Source of the DNA: Physella acuta
Lineage: Eukaryota > Mollusca > Gastropoda > Physidae
Direction of reading: 5' to 3'
DNA: 64,000 nucleotides
NCBI RefSeq assembly: GCF_028476545.1
Contig: NW_026733235.1
Location: 17,640-81,639 of the forward strand
Both the position numbers and the translations under genes were made by a program. This document shows, piece after piece, positions 50,297 to 61,590 of this stretch. The notes under the pieces were generated by a model that saw only the letters and a list, made by a program, of their open reading frames with translations, was not told the origin of the DNA and did not search any database. The stretch's first letter is position 1. Each line of letters starts with the position of its first letter.

Positions 50297-50972
50297 ACTT
50301 TATAAGTAGGGCTAGTTGACGTTAGATCACTTAATAAGTAGGGCCTTTTGACGTTAGATCACTTAATAAGTAGGGCTAGTTGACGTTAGATCACTTAATA
50401 AGTAAAGCCTTTTGACGTTAGATCACTTAATAAGTAGGTCTAGTTGATGTTAGATCACTTTATAAGTAGGGCCTTTTGACGTTAGATCACTTTATAAGTA
50501 GGGCCTTTTGACGTTAGATCACTTAATAAGTAGGGCTAGTTGACGTTAGATCACTTAATAAGTAGGTCTAGTTGATGTTAGATCACTTAATAAGTAGGGC
50601 TAGTTGACGTTAGATCACTTAATAAGTAGGGCCTTTTGATGTTAGATCACTTTATAAGTAGGGCTAGTTGACGTTAGATCACTTAATAAGTAGGTCTAGT
50701 TGATGTTAGATCACTTTATAAGTAGGGCCTTTTGACGTTAGATCACTTTATAAGTAGGGCCTTTTGACGTTAGATCACTTTATAAGTAGGGCTAGTTGAC
50801 GTTAGATCACTTTATAAGTAGGGCCTTTTGACGTTAGATCACTTTATAAGTAGGGCTAGTTGACGTTAGATCACTTTATAAGTAGGGCTAGTTGACGTTA
50901 GATCACTTTATAAGTAGGGCCAGTTGATGTTAGATCACTTTATAAGTATGGCTAGTTGATGTTAGATCACTT
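50297..50972. repeat. ~32-bp minisatellite, ~21 copies
   Basis: Unit ACTTAATAAGTAGGGCTAGT then TGACGTTAGATC. Two interleaved variants (GGGCTAGTTGACG and GGGCCTTTTGACG) indicate higher-order duplication. Confidence 0.95.
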
Positions 50973-51974
50973 GGATTAAGGTATCTCAGTATTTGAGTTA
51001 AATGTCTGGACATCGAGATGGGTTGGGAGGGGGCATCACCAGGCAGCATGTGATCCACATATTATAATGTGAGCGCCGAGCGAGTCAGTCGAGGGTGCCG
51101 CCAGAAACGTGTACTCATCAAAGCACGAGCCTCGGCGATGGCACCGACGCTCTAAATACCTGACATTGTTATCGTCTGCTTCAGGGGTATCCGCTGTTAC
51201 ACAACCTCTCGGCTCTGTTGGTTTAACCGTACCCTTGCATGCTTTACAGCTCTATTTCTGTAGAGAAACTAGCAGTATTAATCCCAACATTCAGTCTAGC
51301 CCTAGTCTAAATACAAACTTAACACTTAAGTTTAGATTTATCGTCAACTACAGCGCTTGTATTCAGGTTAGAGTTTAAGTTCCGTATAGATTATGGTAGC
51401 ACCAAGATACAATGGTGCAAGAGTCACGACAAACCAGACGTCTATGTTTACTATTTCTTTTTCCGGTGATTGAGTAATAAAACACCCGTTTTAAATATTC
51501 AGGCAATTGAATGGCTTGAGTTTGCCCTTGAAATTTGTAATTTTTTTTTTCGTTCTTTGTTTAGAAATTTTCCAAACTAGATTTGGAAACTGAGCGTCTC
51601 ACTCCACCACTCCAAAAGTTTTGCATTTTCTGTTTGGTGTCACCCATCTCCTCTACCAGGGGTGGGCTGGCGGTGACAGTCCATCTTTGCCATCGAGTGT
51701 TTACTTTTAACTAGACACAACATTGTACTTGATTGTACTCTCTTATCAGAATTTATTTAAATGGGATTTAGATATATGTTTAGATTAGTGATTAAAGTAA
51801 CAAATTACAAGGACGCATATTTCGGTTGTGTTCTAAGTTGTATTCTGCTTGCGTTTGTTGTTTTGATTTAAGTGTAAACTTTGAATATAATTAGGTTTAT
51901 TCTGTTAATATTTTTTAAAAAATGTTTTAATAGTTTTAAAGTAAAGATTGTGCATTTGTTAAGGTTTATATTAT
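50973..51974. other. Intergenic region, no supported gene
   Basis: A moderately GC-rich stretch (51060-51380) with one 89-codon frame of no recognisable family, then AT-rich DNA. I see no reliable exon. Confidence 0.45.
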
Positions 51975-52142
51975 CAGTTTTTCTTCCAGACCAGACTTTA
52001 TTCTCAGGGGGGGGGGGGGGGGGCGCACTGGTAAAAATGTTTTCTATATAAATTCCAGTTCGTTCGAGGGGAGAGGGGCGGTAGACTTTCTTCGGTGGGG
52101 GGGGGGGCTTTGCCCCTCCGAAAAGATGCCTGGAAGAAACTG
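51975..52142. mobile_element. hAT-type MITE (family A), inverted
   Basis: CAGTTTTTCTTCCAGAC to GCCTGGAAGAAACTG. Flanks TATATTAT and TTTATAAT agree at 6 of 8 bases, so the target duplication is weak. Confidence 0.75.
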
Positions 52143-52506
52143 TTTATAATTAAATTAAAACCGTTTAGTGATATAAGCAAGATATTTGGTTGTGTAGACT
52201 TTGTGCACGGTGATATAGACATCCAATGGCTACCTGCGTGACAGCAGCAAGTTGCACGTATGTGCAATTTAAAGTATTATTTCAACATTTACTTCAGCTG
52301 AAAGTGAAGTGGGTGATAAAGGTAGGGGGCGGGACAGGGTGGGGGGGGGGGGGGGGGAAAGAAGGTTGATGATCATACATGGCCTTGAGCACACATCAAT
52401 GATGGTTTTTGGTGTATTTTATTTGATTGTTTCGATTGTTTCTATTATTTTTATTTCTATTATTTTGATAAAAAAAACAACTACATATAACATCGAGCAG
52501 TAAAAC

Positions 52507-55500
52507 CTAATGCTGCTGGTCTAAAACGTCGTCTACTAAATACTTCCGGTTCTCCAACAGAAAGTTTACAAAAATGTGAGCTTTGACGTCATTGAGACCT
52601 TTCCCGAAGTGGGTTCCGTCATAGCTCATCACCCCCTCAGTCAGGTTGAAAAAGTCAACCACGGGAACTCCCCGTTTTTCCATGACTCCGCGTATGACTC
52701 TGTTGTAGAATTTCATATGATCGGACTGCTGCGCTGTATTGAGTCCACTTTTGAGCAGTCCTGGGGCGTGTGGGGTCATCCAGATGACCTTAGGCCAAGG
52801 TGACATTGACATCAGCTCAAAAATTGGGTTAAGAACCTAGAGAAACAAATCAAGTGACGGTAATGAGGATAATATTTTTTTTAAAGTATCCTTGTGACCA
52901 ACATTGGACAGCTACAAATGAGTAGTATTGACATATATTTAGGAAGATAAAGTAGGTCTAATTTCTTCTTCGTTCTTAATTTTAATGTTGGAAGGGATTC
53001 CCTCCAACACAATTATTTCGTGTCAACTGGTAATGCGCCATTGAGGCCATTGACTCCGATTTCCGCCTGCTTTTCTTTTTGGATTTGCTTTGTCCAACCA
53101 AGAACTAACTACAAGGCAGCAGTTGTTTGATTTTGGAGTTTTCTCTCTTAGAAGAGTTACTGTTAGCAGCTATCTATAGTATTCTATAGTAGGGGTCTCC
53201 AAACTACGGCCCGCGGGCCGGATGCGGCCCGCGAAGTCCTCTCATCCGGCCCGCGGAGATCTTTTTGTCCAAGGAAAAATCGTTTGTTGGTGATGGCTGA
53301 GGAACTTTGCCCAGAAAAATCAAAGACATGCCTGGAAGAAACTGGCCCCCAAACTGAAATTGATAGTTAATGCGGCCCTCGGACTGAAAAGTTTGGAGAC
53401 CCCTGTAATCTATAGCCTCGTCTGCCTGGTACAGCAACAATGAGCTTAACCGACCCGACCACATAAAGTAACTGACGGCCAACAAGGCCTTATGCTGATT
53501 GGACGAACGACGATCACGTGTAGCCGTACCTTAGTCAATATAAGCTCGTGATCCAGCCCGTCGTGCATCCCAATACCAAAGACGAAGAGCGAATTGTTTT
53601 TGCCACTCAGCTCCCCCATGGCCTCTAGGATGTTCGCAATCTGACTGACACTCCAGAGTTCCACAATCTTGAGCCGAACCTAGAGCAAGGTCGGTGTTTT
53701 GGTCACAATATGACAAATACATGTGACGTGACGCGATCAAGTGGCATGTCCCGTGAAGCGTGACCACCACCAAATGTCATGCTCCCTGAGGTGTGACCTC
53801 CACCAAATGTCATGTTATCCGGACTTTGACCACCAACAAATGTCATGATTTCTGATGTTTGACCATCACCAAATGTCATGTTCCCTGAGGTGTGACCACA
53901 ACCAAATGTCATGTTAACTGAGGTGTGACCCCCCACCAAATGTCATGTTCCCTGAGGTGTGACCACCACTAAATGTCATGTTCCCTGAGGTGTGACCCCC
54001 CACCAAATGTCATGTTCCCTGAGGTGTGACCCCCCACCAAATGTCATGTTCCCTGATGCGTGACCACCACCAAATGATATGTTCCCTGATGACCCCCACC
54101 AAATGTCATGTTCCCTGCCTACCTTTCTCCCACAGTTGTGGGTATCCCGCTGGATCACCCCGGAACATTCGCTGAAGTACATGTAGTAGCGGTCACACTT
54201 TGCTTGCATGTCTGTAACAGAGTGGAGCAATTTTTTAGAAACTGTTCAGACGAAGTTCCATAAGGAGTTAGTACTAAAAGGTGTCCAGGGAGCCAGATAG
54301 TAAGATAGGATGGCATGATTAAAATGTGATAAAATTGCGTAAATATGTTTTGACCCCGGACGCTGCAAGGCCTCGCTATGGTCTAGAATTAAAATTTGTT
54401 TCATAGGTTTATTCTATAACTTGACACACTGACAGCGACTATTTGAATGTATAGCAACTAAACTGACGCCCCACCTAGCCAATGTCGTAGAGACCCATTC
54501 CGACTCCCCGGGCGTATTTTCCAGTAGAACCACCTACCTCCAGACGTATTGTCCACTAGAACCACCTACCTCCAGACATATTGTCCACTAGAACCACCTA
54601 CCTCGAGGCGTATTGTCCTCTAGAACCACCTACCTCGAGACGTATTGTCCTGTAGAACCACCTACCTCGAGGCGTATTGTCCACTAGAACCACCTACCTC
54701 CAGACGTATTGTCCACTAGAACCACCTACCTCGAGACATATTGTCCACTAGAACCACCTACCTGGAGACGTATTGTCCAGTAGAACCACCTACCTCGTAT
54801 TGTCCACTAGAACCACCTACCTCCAGACATATTGTCCACTAGAACCACCTACCTCGAGGCGTATTGTCCACTAGAACCACCTACCTCGGGACATATTGTC
54901 CACTAGAACCACCTACCTCGAGGCGTATTGTCCACTAGAACCACCTACCTCGTATTGTCCACTAGAACCACCTACCTCCAGACATATTGTCCTCTAGAAC
55001 CACCTACCTCGAGACGTATTGTCCACTAGAACCACCTACCTCGAGGCGTATTGTCCACTAGAACCACCTACCTCCAGACATATTGTCCTCTAGAACCAAC
55101 TACCTCGAGACGTATTGTCCACTAGAACCACCTACCTCCAGACGTATTGTCCACTAGAACCACCTACCTCGTATTGTCCACTAAATCCACCTACCTCGAG
55201 ACGTATTGTCCACTAGAACCACCTACCTCGAGACGTATTGTCCTCTAGAACCACCTACCTCGTATTGTCCACTAGAACCACCTACCTCGAGACGTATTGT
55301 CCTCTAGAACCACCTACCTCGTATTGTCCACTAGAACCACCTACCTCGTATTGTTTACTAGAACCACCTACCTCGAGACGTATTGTCCTCTAGAACCACC
55401 TACCTCGAGACGTATTGTCCACTAGAACCACCTACCTCGTATTGTCCACTAGAACCACCTACCTCGAGACGTATTGTCCACTAGAACCACCTACCTCGAG

Positions 55501-58500
55501 GCGTATTGTCCTCTAGAACCACCAACCTCGAGACGTATTGTCCACTAGAACCACCTACCTCGTATTGTCCACTAGAACCACCTACCTCGTATTGTCCACT
55601 AGAACCACCTACCTCGAGGCGTATTGTCCTCTAGAACCACCTACCTCGAGGCGTATTGTCCACTAGAACCACCTACCTCGTATTGTTTACTAGAACCACC
55701 TACCTCATGACGTATTGTCCACTAGAACCACCTACCTCGAGGCGTATTGTCCTCTAGAACCACCTACCTCGAGGCGTATTGTCCACTAGAACCACCTACC
55801 TCGTATTGTTTACTAGAACCACCTACCTCATGACGTATTGTCCACTAGAACCACCTACTTCGAGACGTATTGTCCTCTAGAACCACCTACCTCGTATTGT
55901 TTACTAGAACCACCTTCCTCGAGACGTATTGTCCACTATAACCACCTACCTCGAGACGTATTGTCCTCTAGAAACACCTACCTCGAGGCGTATTGTCCAC
56001 TAGAACCACCTACCTCGAGGTGTATTGTCCACTAGAGCCACCTACCTCGAGGCGTATTGTCCACTAGAACCACCTACCTCGAGGCGTATTGTCCACTAGA
56101 ACCACCTACCTCGAGGTGTATTGTCCACTAGAGCCACCTACCTCGAGGTGTATTGTCCACTAGAGCCACCTACCTCGAGGTGTATTGTCCACTAGAGCCA
56201 CCTACCTCGAGGTGTATTGTCCACTAGAGCCACCTACCTCGAGGTGTATTGTCCACTAGAACCACCTACCTCGTATTGTCCACTAGAACCACCTACCTCG
56301 AGACGTATTGTCCTCTAGAAACACTTACCTCGAGGCGTATTGTCCACTAGAACCACCCACCTCGAGGTGTATTGTCCACTAGAGCCACCTACCTCGAGGC
56401 GTATTGTCCACTAGAACCACCTACCTCGAGGCGTATTGTCCACTAGAACCACCTACCTCGAGGCGTATTGTCCACTAGAACCACCTACCTCGAGGCGTAT
56501 TGTCCACTAGAACCACCTACCTCGAGGCGTATTGTCCACTAGAACCACCTACCTCGAGGCGTATTGTCCACTAGAACCACCTACCTCGAGGCGTATTGTC
56601 CACTAGAACCACCTACCTCGAGGCGTATTGTCCACTAGAACCACCTACCTCGAGACGTATTGTCCACTAGATCCACCTACCTCGAGACGTATTGTCCACT
56701 AGAACCACTTACCTCGAGACGTATTGTCCACTAGAACCACCTACCTCGAGACGTATTGTCCACTAGAACCACCTACCTCGAGACGTATTGTCCACTAGAA
56801 CCACCTACCTCGAGACGTATTGTCCACTAGAACCACCTACCTCGAGGCGTATTGTCCACTAAAACCACCTACCTCGAGGCGTATTGTCCACTAGAACCAC
56901 CTACCTCGAGACGTATTGTCCACTAGAACCACCTACCTCGAGACGTATTGTCCACTAAAACCACCCACCTCGAGGCGTATTGTCCACTAGAACCACCTAC
57001 CTCGAGACGTATTGTCCACTAGAACCACCTACCTCGAGGCGTATTGTCCACTAGAACCACCTACCTCGAGGTGTATTGTCCACTAGAGCCACCTACCTCG
57101 AGGTGTATTGTCCACTAGAACCACCTACCTCGAGACGTATTGTCCTGTAGAACCACCTACCTCGTATTGTCCACTAGAACCACCTACCTCGAGACGTATT
57201 GTCCACTAGAACCACCTACCTCGAGGCGTATTGTCCACTAGAACCACCTACCTAGAGACATATTGTCCACTAGAACCAACTACCTCGAGGCGTATTGTCC
57301 TCTAGAGCCACCTACCTCGAGGCGTATTGTCCACTAGAACCACCTACCTCGAGACGTATTGTCCACTAGAACCACCTACCTCGAGGCGTATTGTCCACTA
57401 GAACCACCTACCTAGAGACATATTGTCCACTAGAACCACCTACCTCGAGGCGTATTGTCCTCTAGAGCCACCTACCTCGAGGCGTATTGTCCTCTAGAGC
57501 CACCTACCTCGAGGCGTATTGTCCATGAGAACATCATCCCTCAGGAGACCCAGCACCGACAAGGCGACCTGACGCATCAAAGAGTCTCCAACAAAGTAGA
57601 TGGTCAGGTTGGCCAGGAGAAGACACACTTCCTGTCTGGACAACAGCTTCACCTAATGGGGTCAAGGGAAAATTTTGTTCAACAGTTCATGGTTGGTTAG
57701 GGTTAGGCCAAGTCAAGGTCAAGGGTACAATTGTGTTGGACTAAATATAGATAGGCGTGCGGTTGTGTTAGATATAGGCAGACGTACAGTTGTGTTAGAC
57801 TAAAAATAGAAAGGTGTACTGTTGTGTTAGATTTATCACTGACCTGATACCTGGGGTTGTCAGGGACCCCTGTATAACTGACCTGGGATTGTGAGGGACC
57901 CCTGTATAACTGACCTGACACCTGGGGTTGTCAGGGACCCCTGTATAACTGACCTGACACCTGGGGATGTCAGGGACCCCTGTTTAACTGACCTGACACC
58001 TAGGGTTGTTAGGGACCCCCGAATGACTGAACTGACACCTGGGGATGTCAGGGACCCATGTTTAACTGACCTGACACCTGGGGTTGTTAGGGACCTCCGA
58101 ATGACTGACCTGACACCTGGGGATGTCAGGGACCCCTGTATAACTGACCTGACACCTGGGGTTGTCAGGGACCCATGTCGCTAGCTCAGCGTGGATTTGT
58201 TGCCTCATATCGTAGCAGCGCGGACACCGACAGTGCTCTACTGACTTGGCCACGCAGGTCTTCTCCCAGCAACAGGGCGTTGACCCGCTGGGGTTGCACA
58301 CGGCCCTACCCCACCACAGTCCTGGGAAGTTGACGTCACCTACAGGAGGACGCGGGCGTGGATTTAGATTAGGGGGGGTATCTGTCCCGTGGGTCTCTGT
58401 CCCTTGGGTCTCTGTCCCGTGGGTCTCTGTCCCGTGGGTCTCTGTCCCGTGGGTCTCTGTCCCGTGGATCTCTGTCCCTTGGGTCTCTGTCCGTGGGTCT

Positions 58501-59957
58501 CTGTCCCGTGGGTCTCTGTCCTGTGGTATTCTGAACCCGTGGGTCTCTGTCCCGTGGATCTCTGTCCCGTGGGTCTCTGTCCCGTGGGTCTCTGTCCCGT
58601 GGGTCTCTGTCCCGTGGGTCTCTGTCCCGTGGGTCTCTGTCCCGTGGTATTCTGTCCCTTGGGTCTCTGTCCTGTGGTATTCTGTCCCGTGGGTCTCTGT
58701 CCTGTGGTATTCTGTCCCGTGGGTCTCTGTCCCGTGGGTCTCTGTCCCGTGGGTCTCTGTCCCGTGGGTCTCTGTCCTGTGGTATTCTGTCCCGTGGGTC
58801 TCTGTCACGTGGGTCTCTGTCCCGTGGGTCTCTGTCCCGTGGGTCTCTGTCCCGTGGGTCTCTGTCCTGTGGTATTCTGTCCCGTGGGTCTCTGTCCCGT
58901 GGGTCTCTGTCCCGTGGGTCTCTGTCCCGTGGGTCTCTGTCCCATGGGTCTCTGTCCCGTGGGTCTCTGTCCCGTGGGTCTCTGTCCCGTGGTTCTCTGT
59001 CCCGTGGGTCTCTGTCCCGTGGGTCTCTGTCCTGTGGTATTCTGTCCCGTGGGTCTCTGTCCTGTGGGTCTCTGTCCCGTGGGTCTCTGTCCCGTGGGTC
59101 TCTTTCCCGTGGGTCTCTGTCCCATGGGTCTCTGTCCCGTGGGTCTCTGTCCCGTGAGTCTCTGTCCCGTGGGTCTCTGTCCCGTGGGTCTCTGTCCCGT
59201 GGGTCTCTGTCCCGTGGTCTCTGTGCTGTGGTATTCTGTCCCGTGGGTCTCTGTCCCGTGGGTCTCTGTCCTGTGGTATTCTGTCCCGTGGGTCTCTGTC
59301 ACGTGGGTCTCTGTCCCGTGGGTCTCTGTCCCGTGAGTCCCTGTCCCGTGGGTCTCTGTCCCGTGGGTCTCTGTCCCGTGGGTCTCTGTCCCGTGGGTCT
59401 CTGTCTCGTGCGTCTCTGTCCTGTGGTATTCTGTCCCGTGGGTCTCTGTCCCGTGGGTCTCTGTCCCGTGGGTCTCTTTCCCGTGGGTCTCTTTCCCGTG
59501 GGTCTCTGTCCCGTGACTAATAATTTCCTGCAGACGTATACCAAGACTCATGACGCCATTTTTTACCCGTTCGTGATATGTCTATGTATATACTACACCT
59601 CATGTCTTGTCTGTCTAGATACCACACCTCATGTCATGTCTGTCTAGACAACTCACCACACTTCATGTCATCTCGCTGTAAACCCGCCGGAAACTTGTGA
59701 TACGCTCTGGTTCTGCTGAGGAAATCTTCTATTTCTTGCAGCTGGTCTAATGTAAAGTTGTTCTGTACCCAGTGGCCCCTGGTCATTTCCTGGCTGACAT
59801 TCGTGCATGAAACTTCTAACCGGTTGAGCGAGTCATCGTAAGATTTGGGAACTGGTTCCCTGAATTTGACCGATCCTCCCCAAAGCAGATGCTGACCGAT
59901 CAATAGCAGACACAAGACGACGAATAACACAGATGTTGTAACCACCTGATATATCAT
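52507..59957 (-). CDS. Type II membrane SGNH/PC-esterase-like protein, six exons, 401 aa
   Basis: Minus-strand exons in order: 59957-59657, 58339-58149, 57652-57508, 54211-54123, 53679-53530, 52836-52507. All are GT-AG and phases close (1206 nt). The N-terminus (MIYQVVTTSVLFVVLCLLLI) is a signal anchor, so the enzyme should face the Golgi or secretory lumen. Two sequons (NVS, NFT) follow. Exon 2 is Cys-rich (TPCCWEKTC, HCRCPRCYDMR) and ends ATWVPDNPRCQ. Exon 3 holds the nucleophile block IYFVGDSLMRQ. Exon 5 has FVFGIGMHDG. Exon 6 has DGTHF, the Asp-x-x-His of the catalytic site. This order fits the GDSL/SGNH acyl-esterases of the PC-esterase/NXPE type; the acyl substrate, probably a glycan, is unknown. 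The exon 2 donor CAG|GTCAGT was preferred to a weaker GT 24 nt earlier because it restores the W-x-P-x-x-x-x-C motif. Introns 1-4 are full of minisatellites. Confidence 0.85.
52970..53152 (-). mobile_element. tRNA-derived SINE (second type), esterase intron 5
   Basis: Reversed body CAAACAACTGCTGCCTTGTA, TTGGTTGGACAAAGCAAATC, and tail TTAAGAACGAAGAAG match the 19125-19333 SINE. The tRNA-like head is missing. Confidence 0.75.
53190..53406. mobile_element. hAT-type element with GGGGTCTCCAAACT ends, esterase intron 5
   Basis: The left end AGGGGTCTCCAAACTACGGC with CCGCGGGCCGG is inverted at the right (AAAAGTTTGGAGACCCCTG). These ends are typical of hAT elements in many animals. Flanking CTATAG-containing sequence is an imperfect 8-bp duplication. 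Non-coding. Confidence 0.8.
53745..54117 (-). repeat. 33-bp minisatellite, ~11 copies, starting at the exon 4 splice donor
   Basis: On the gene strand the unit is CAGGGAACATGACATTTGGT then GGTGGTCACACCT. The first unit begins five bases after exon 4 (AGAAAG|GTAGG-CAGGGAACATG). Units near the donor include shortened variants. Confidence 0.93.
54510..57530 (-). repeat. 32-bp minisatellite, ~95 copies, made of the exon 3 splice-donor junction
   Basis: On the gene strand the unit reads GGACAATACGCCTCGAG|GTA, then GGTGGTTCTAGT. The rightmost copy is the real end of exon 3 (57508). A 27-bp variant drops CCTCG yet keeps GAG|GTAGGTGG. The exonic side varies (CTCGAG, TCTCGAG, CTGGAG), but the GAG|GTAGGT core appears in almost every unit. 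It fills about 3.0 kb of the 3.3-kb intron 3. Confidence 0.97.
57840..58170 (-). repeat. 38/39-bp minisatellite, ~9 copies, made of the exon 2 splice-donor junction
   Basis: On the gene strand the unit is CCTGACAACCCCAGGTGTCA, G|GTCAGTTATACAGGGGT. The first copy encodes the end of exon 2 (VPDNPRCQ). Units of 39 bp continue the frame as 13-residue repeats (VPDIPRCQVSHSE and so on), each with another CAG|GTCAGT. Confidence 0.95.
58376..59516. repeat. 15-bp minisatellite, ~76 copies, esterase intron 1
   Basis: Unit GGGTCTCTGTCCCGT with a recurrent 14/16-bp variant (GGTATTCTGTCC). Because 15 is divisible by three, both strands stay open for up to ~300 codons (VSVPW or GTETH peptides). It ends 36 bp before the exon 2 acceptor. 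Confidence 0.97.
59580..59672 (-). repeat. ~30-bp tandem repeat, three copies, spanning the exon 1 splice donor
   Basis: On the gene strand: GACATGAAGTGTG|GTGAGTT then GTCTAGACAGACAT; GACATGAGGTGTGGTATCTA then GACAGACAA; GACATGAGGTGTAGTATATA. The first is the exon 1 end. Confidence 0.88.
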
Positions 59958-60815
59958 CTTCTTGGAAATATTAGAATCTAGGTTTTATTTCCGGAGAGGC
60001 ATACAAGGGTCATTTTTCTCAGAACTTTTCCGGAGGATATTTGTATTAAACTTACAATTTTTCAAGACAACTTCACTTAGATCTAGATCTAGTTACGCCA
60101 AGTTTGTTTAAAACTTTTACTTACAAGAACATTGTGAAAAAAAAATCATATTTTAATTAATTTAATGTACACAATCAAGTTTTTAGAACCACATTGGATT
60201 TAATAAATGTATCTCGGGAGTATTTCCGGTGGAAGCCATTCTAAATCTAGATAAAATATTTATTAAAGAAATGTAATAAATATATGGATCTATTCTAATA
60301 GATACATATACATCTGCATGTGTGTCTAGATACCACCTAAATCTACCTGCTAATCATTGTTTGCAAAATGGAAATAAAAACACATAAAAAACAAATACCA
60401 TGAAATTTTATTTGAAATCTATAAGAGAGGGCTTTTCAGGAAGCGGAAATAATTATTAAGTTAAAATGTGGATTGTGTGTAGCAGTTAATGAGTTAATGT
60501 TAGCAAAAAAATAAATACTAAAAACGTTTTAATAACAAAAAAAAAAAAAATGTTCTTCTTTTTTGTGCATCATTATATAAAAGCTTGTTATAACTGTGTT
60601 TTTATTTAATTTTTAAACGCCAAAATGAACCTACCGAACGTAGATGTTATAAAATTTGTACTTTATTTAGAAACTTTAATTAATTCGTAAAAAATAAATT
60701 AAGTATTTAATTAAATCAAGTTTTATGATAATGTCACATTGCAATGTCATCGAGTCTTGAAGTTAAGGCAGAGTTATTTTTACTAATATCTAGAAACTTG
60801 TGGAAAAGAACACCA
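59958..60815. other. Intergenic region upstream of the esterase gene
   Basis: AT-rich; likely includes the esterase promoter on the minus strand. One relic at 60519-60592 is described separately. Confidence 0.5.
60519..60592. repeat. Solitary relic of palindrome B of the 43-46 kb array
   Basis: AAAACGTTTTAATAACAA and GTGCATCATTATATAAAAGC then TTGTTAT are the two outer ends of palindrome B, here with the middle lost. It lies 15 kb from the array. Confidence 0.65.
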
Positions 60816-60821
60816 TTTTTA

Positions 60822-61590
60822 CTTTCTCGTATATACGAAGTATAGAGAAAGTATTGTAATCGTGCACAAAAATCACTTGAAATTTTAACAATTTTCATCG
60901 TATTACACCTCAGTCCTTCATCACATCCGAAGTATAGAGGACTTATTTTAATCGGGCAAAAATTATCAATCCAGATTTATCAAAATTAAGAGGTTTTATG
61001 CGTAATCCAGTCTGAAAAACTGGGCTTTGCAATTCTGTCCGTATGTCTGTGTGTGTGTCTGTCTGTGTGTAAACACGATTACTTGAGTACCGTTACAGCT
61101 AGGTTGATGAAATTTCATATATAAGTATTTTATCAAAATCGTAGATCCGTATCAACTTTTGAGCGATTTCCGATAACCGGAAGTGGTACTTTTTCTACTT
61201 TGAATTTTTCAAAAGCCTATAACTTGAGTTCTATTTCAGATAGATAAATGAAATTTGATATGTAAGTAGAAGATCTAATTCTCTACCTTCTGTTAAATTT
61301 TGAGTAATTTCCGTTTATCGGAAGTACTTATTTACGCTACTTCCGATTTCTCAAAAACGCATGTAAATTTATAAAGTACTAATAATATTGCGCACTATTA
61401 TGCACATCTTTAATTAGCGTTCACTTGGTGTGCATTTCTTTTTTCTACGAGATTATATTCTATTTTTAAAAATTTGAGTATTTAAAATGGATTAAAAATC
61501 ATGTCTAGAAGTCTATATCCCGAGTTGCCACCCCCGAAGTGTTATATTAGAATATTCGAGAAAGTTTAGGGGAGATCACTCCCGGTTTAT
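60822..61590 (+). mobile_element. Dispersed repeat H, long copy
   Basis: It starts with the short inverted repeat ACTTTCTC...GAGAAAGT, includes a (TGTC/TGTG)n patch, two diverged internal repeats of ATTTCCGATAACCGGAAGT type, and ends GAGTTGCCACCCCCGAAGTG then TTTAGGGGAGATCAC. The 29490-29918 copy matches in reverse. Class unknown; no coding sequence. Confidence 0.65.

Noticed and set aside
53703-54110. Gly/His-rich repeat frame (MTFGGGHTSGN)
   Set aside because: Intronic 33-bp minisatellite next to exon 4, not coding.
58149-58180. Alternative exon 2 donor at TGG|GTCCCT (58172)
   Set aside because: Phase would also fit, but the donor is weak and its use would remove the Pro and Cys that follow Trp; CAG|GTCAGT at 58148 is a strong consensus.
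58246-59551. Open frames of 248-315 codons on both strands (VSVPW, GLCPV, GTETH, TGQRP peptides)
   Set aside because: They are translations of a 15-bp minisatellite. A unit divisible by three keeps every frame open; the array lies within an intron of the minus-strand gene.
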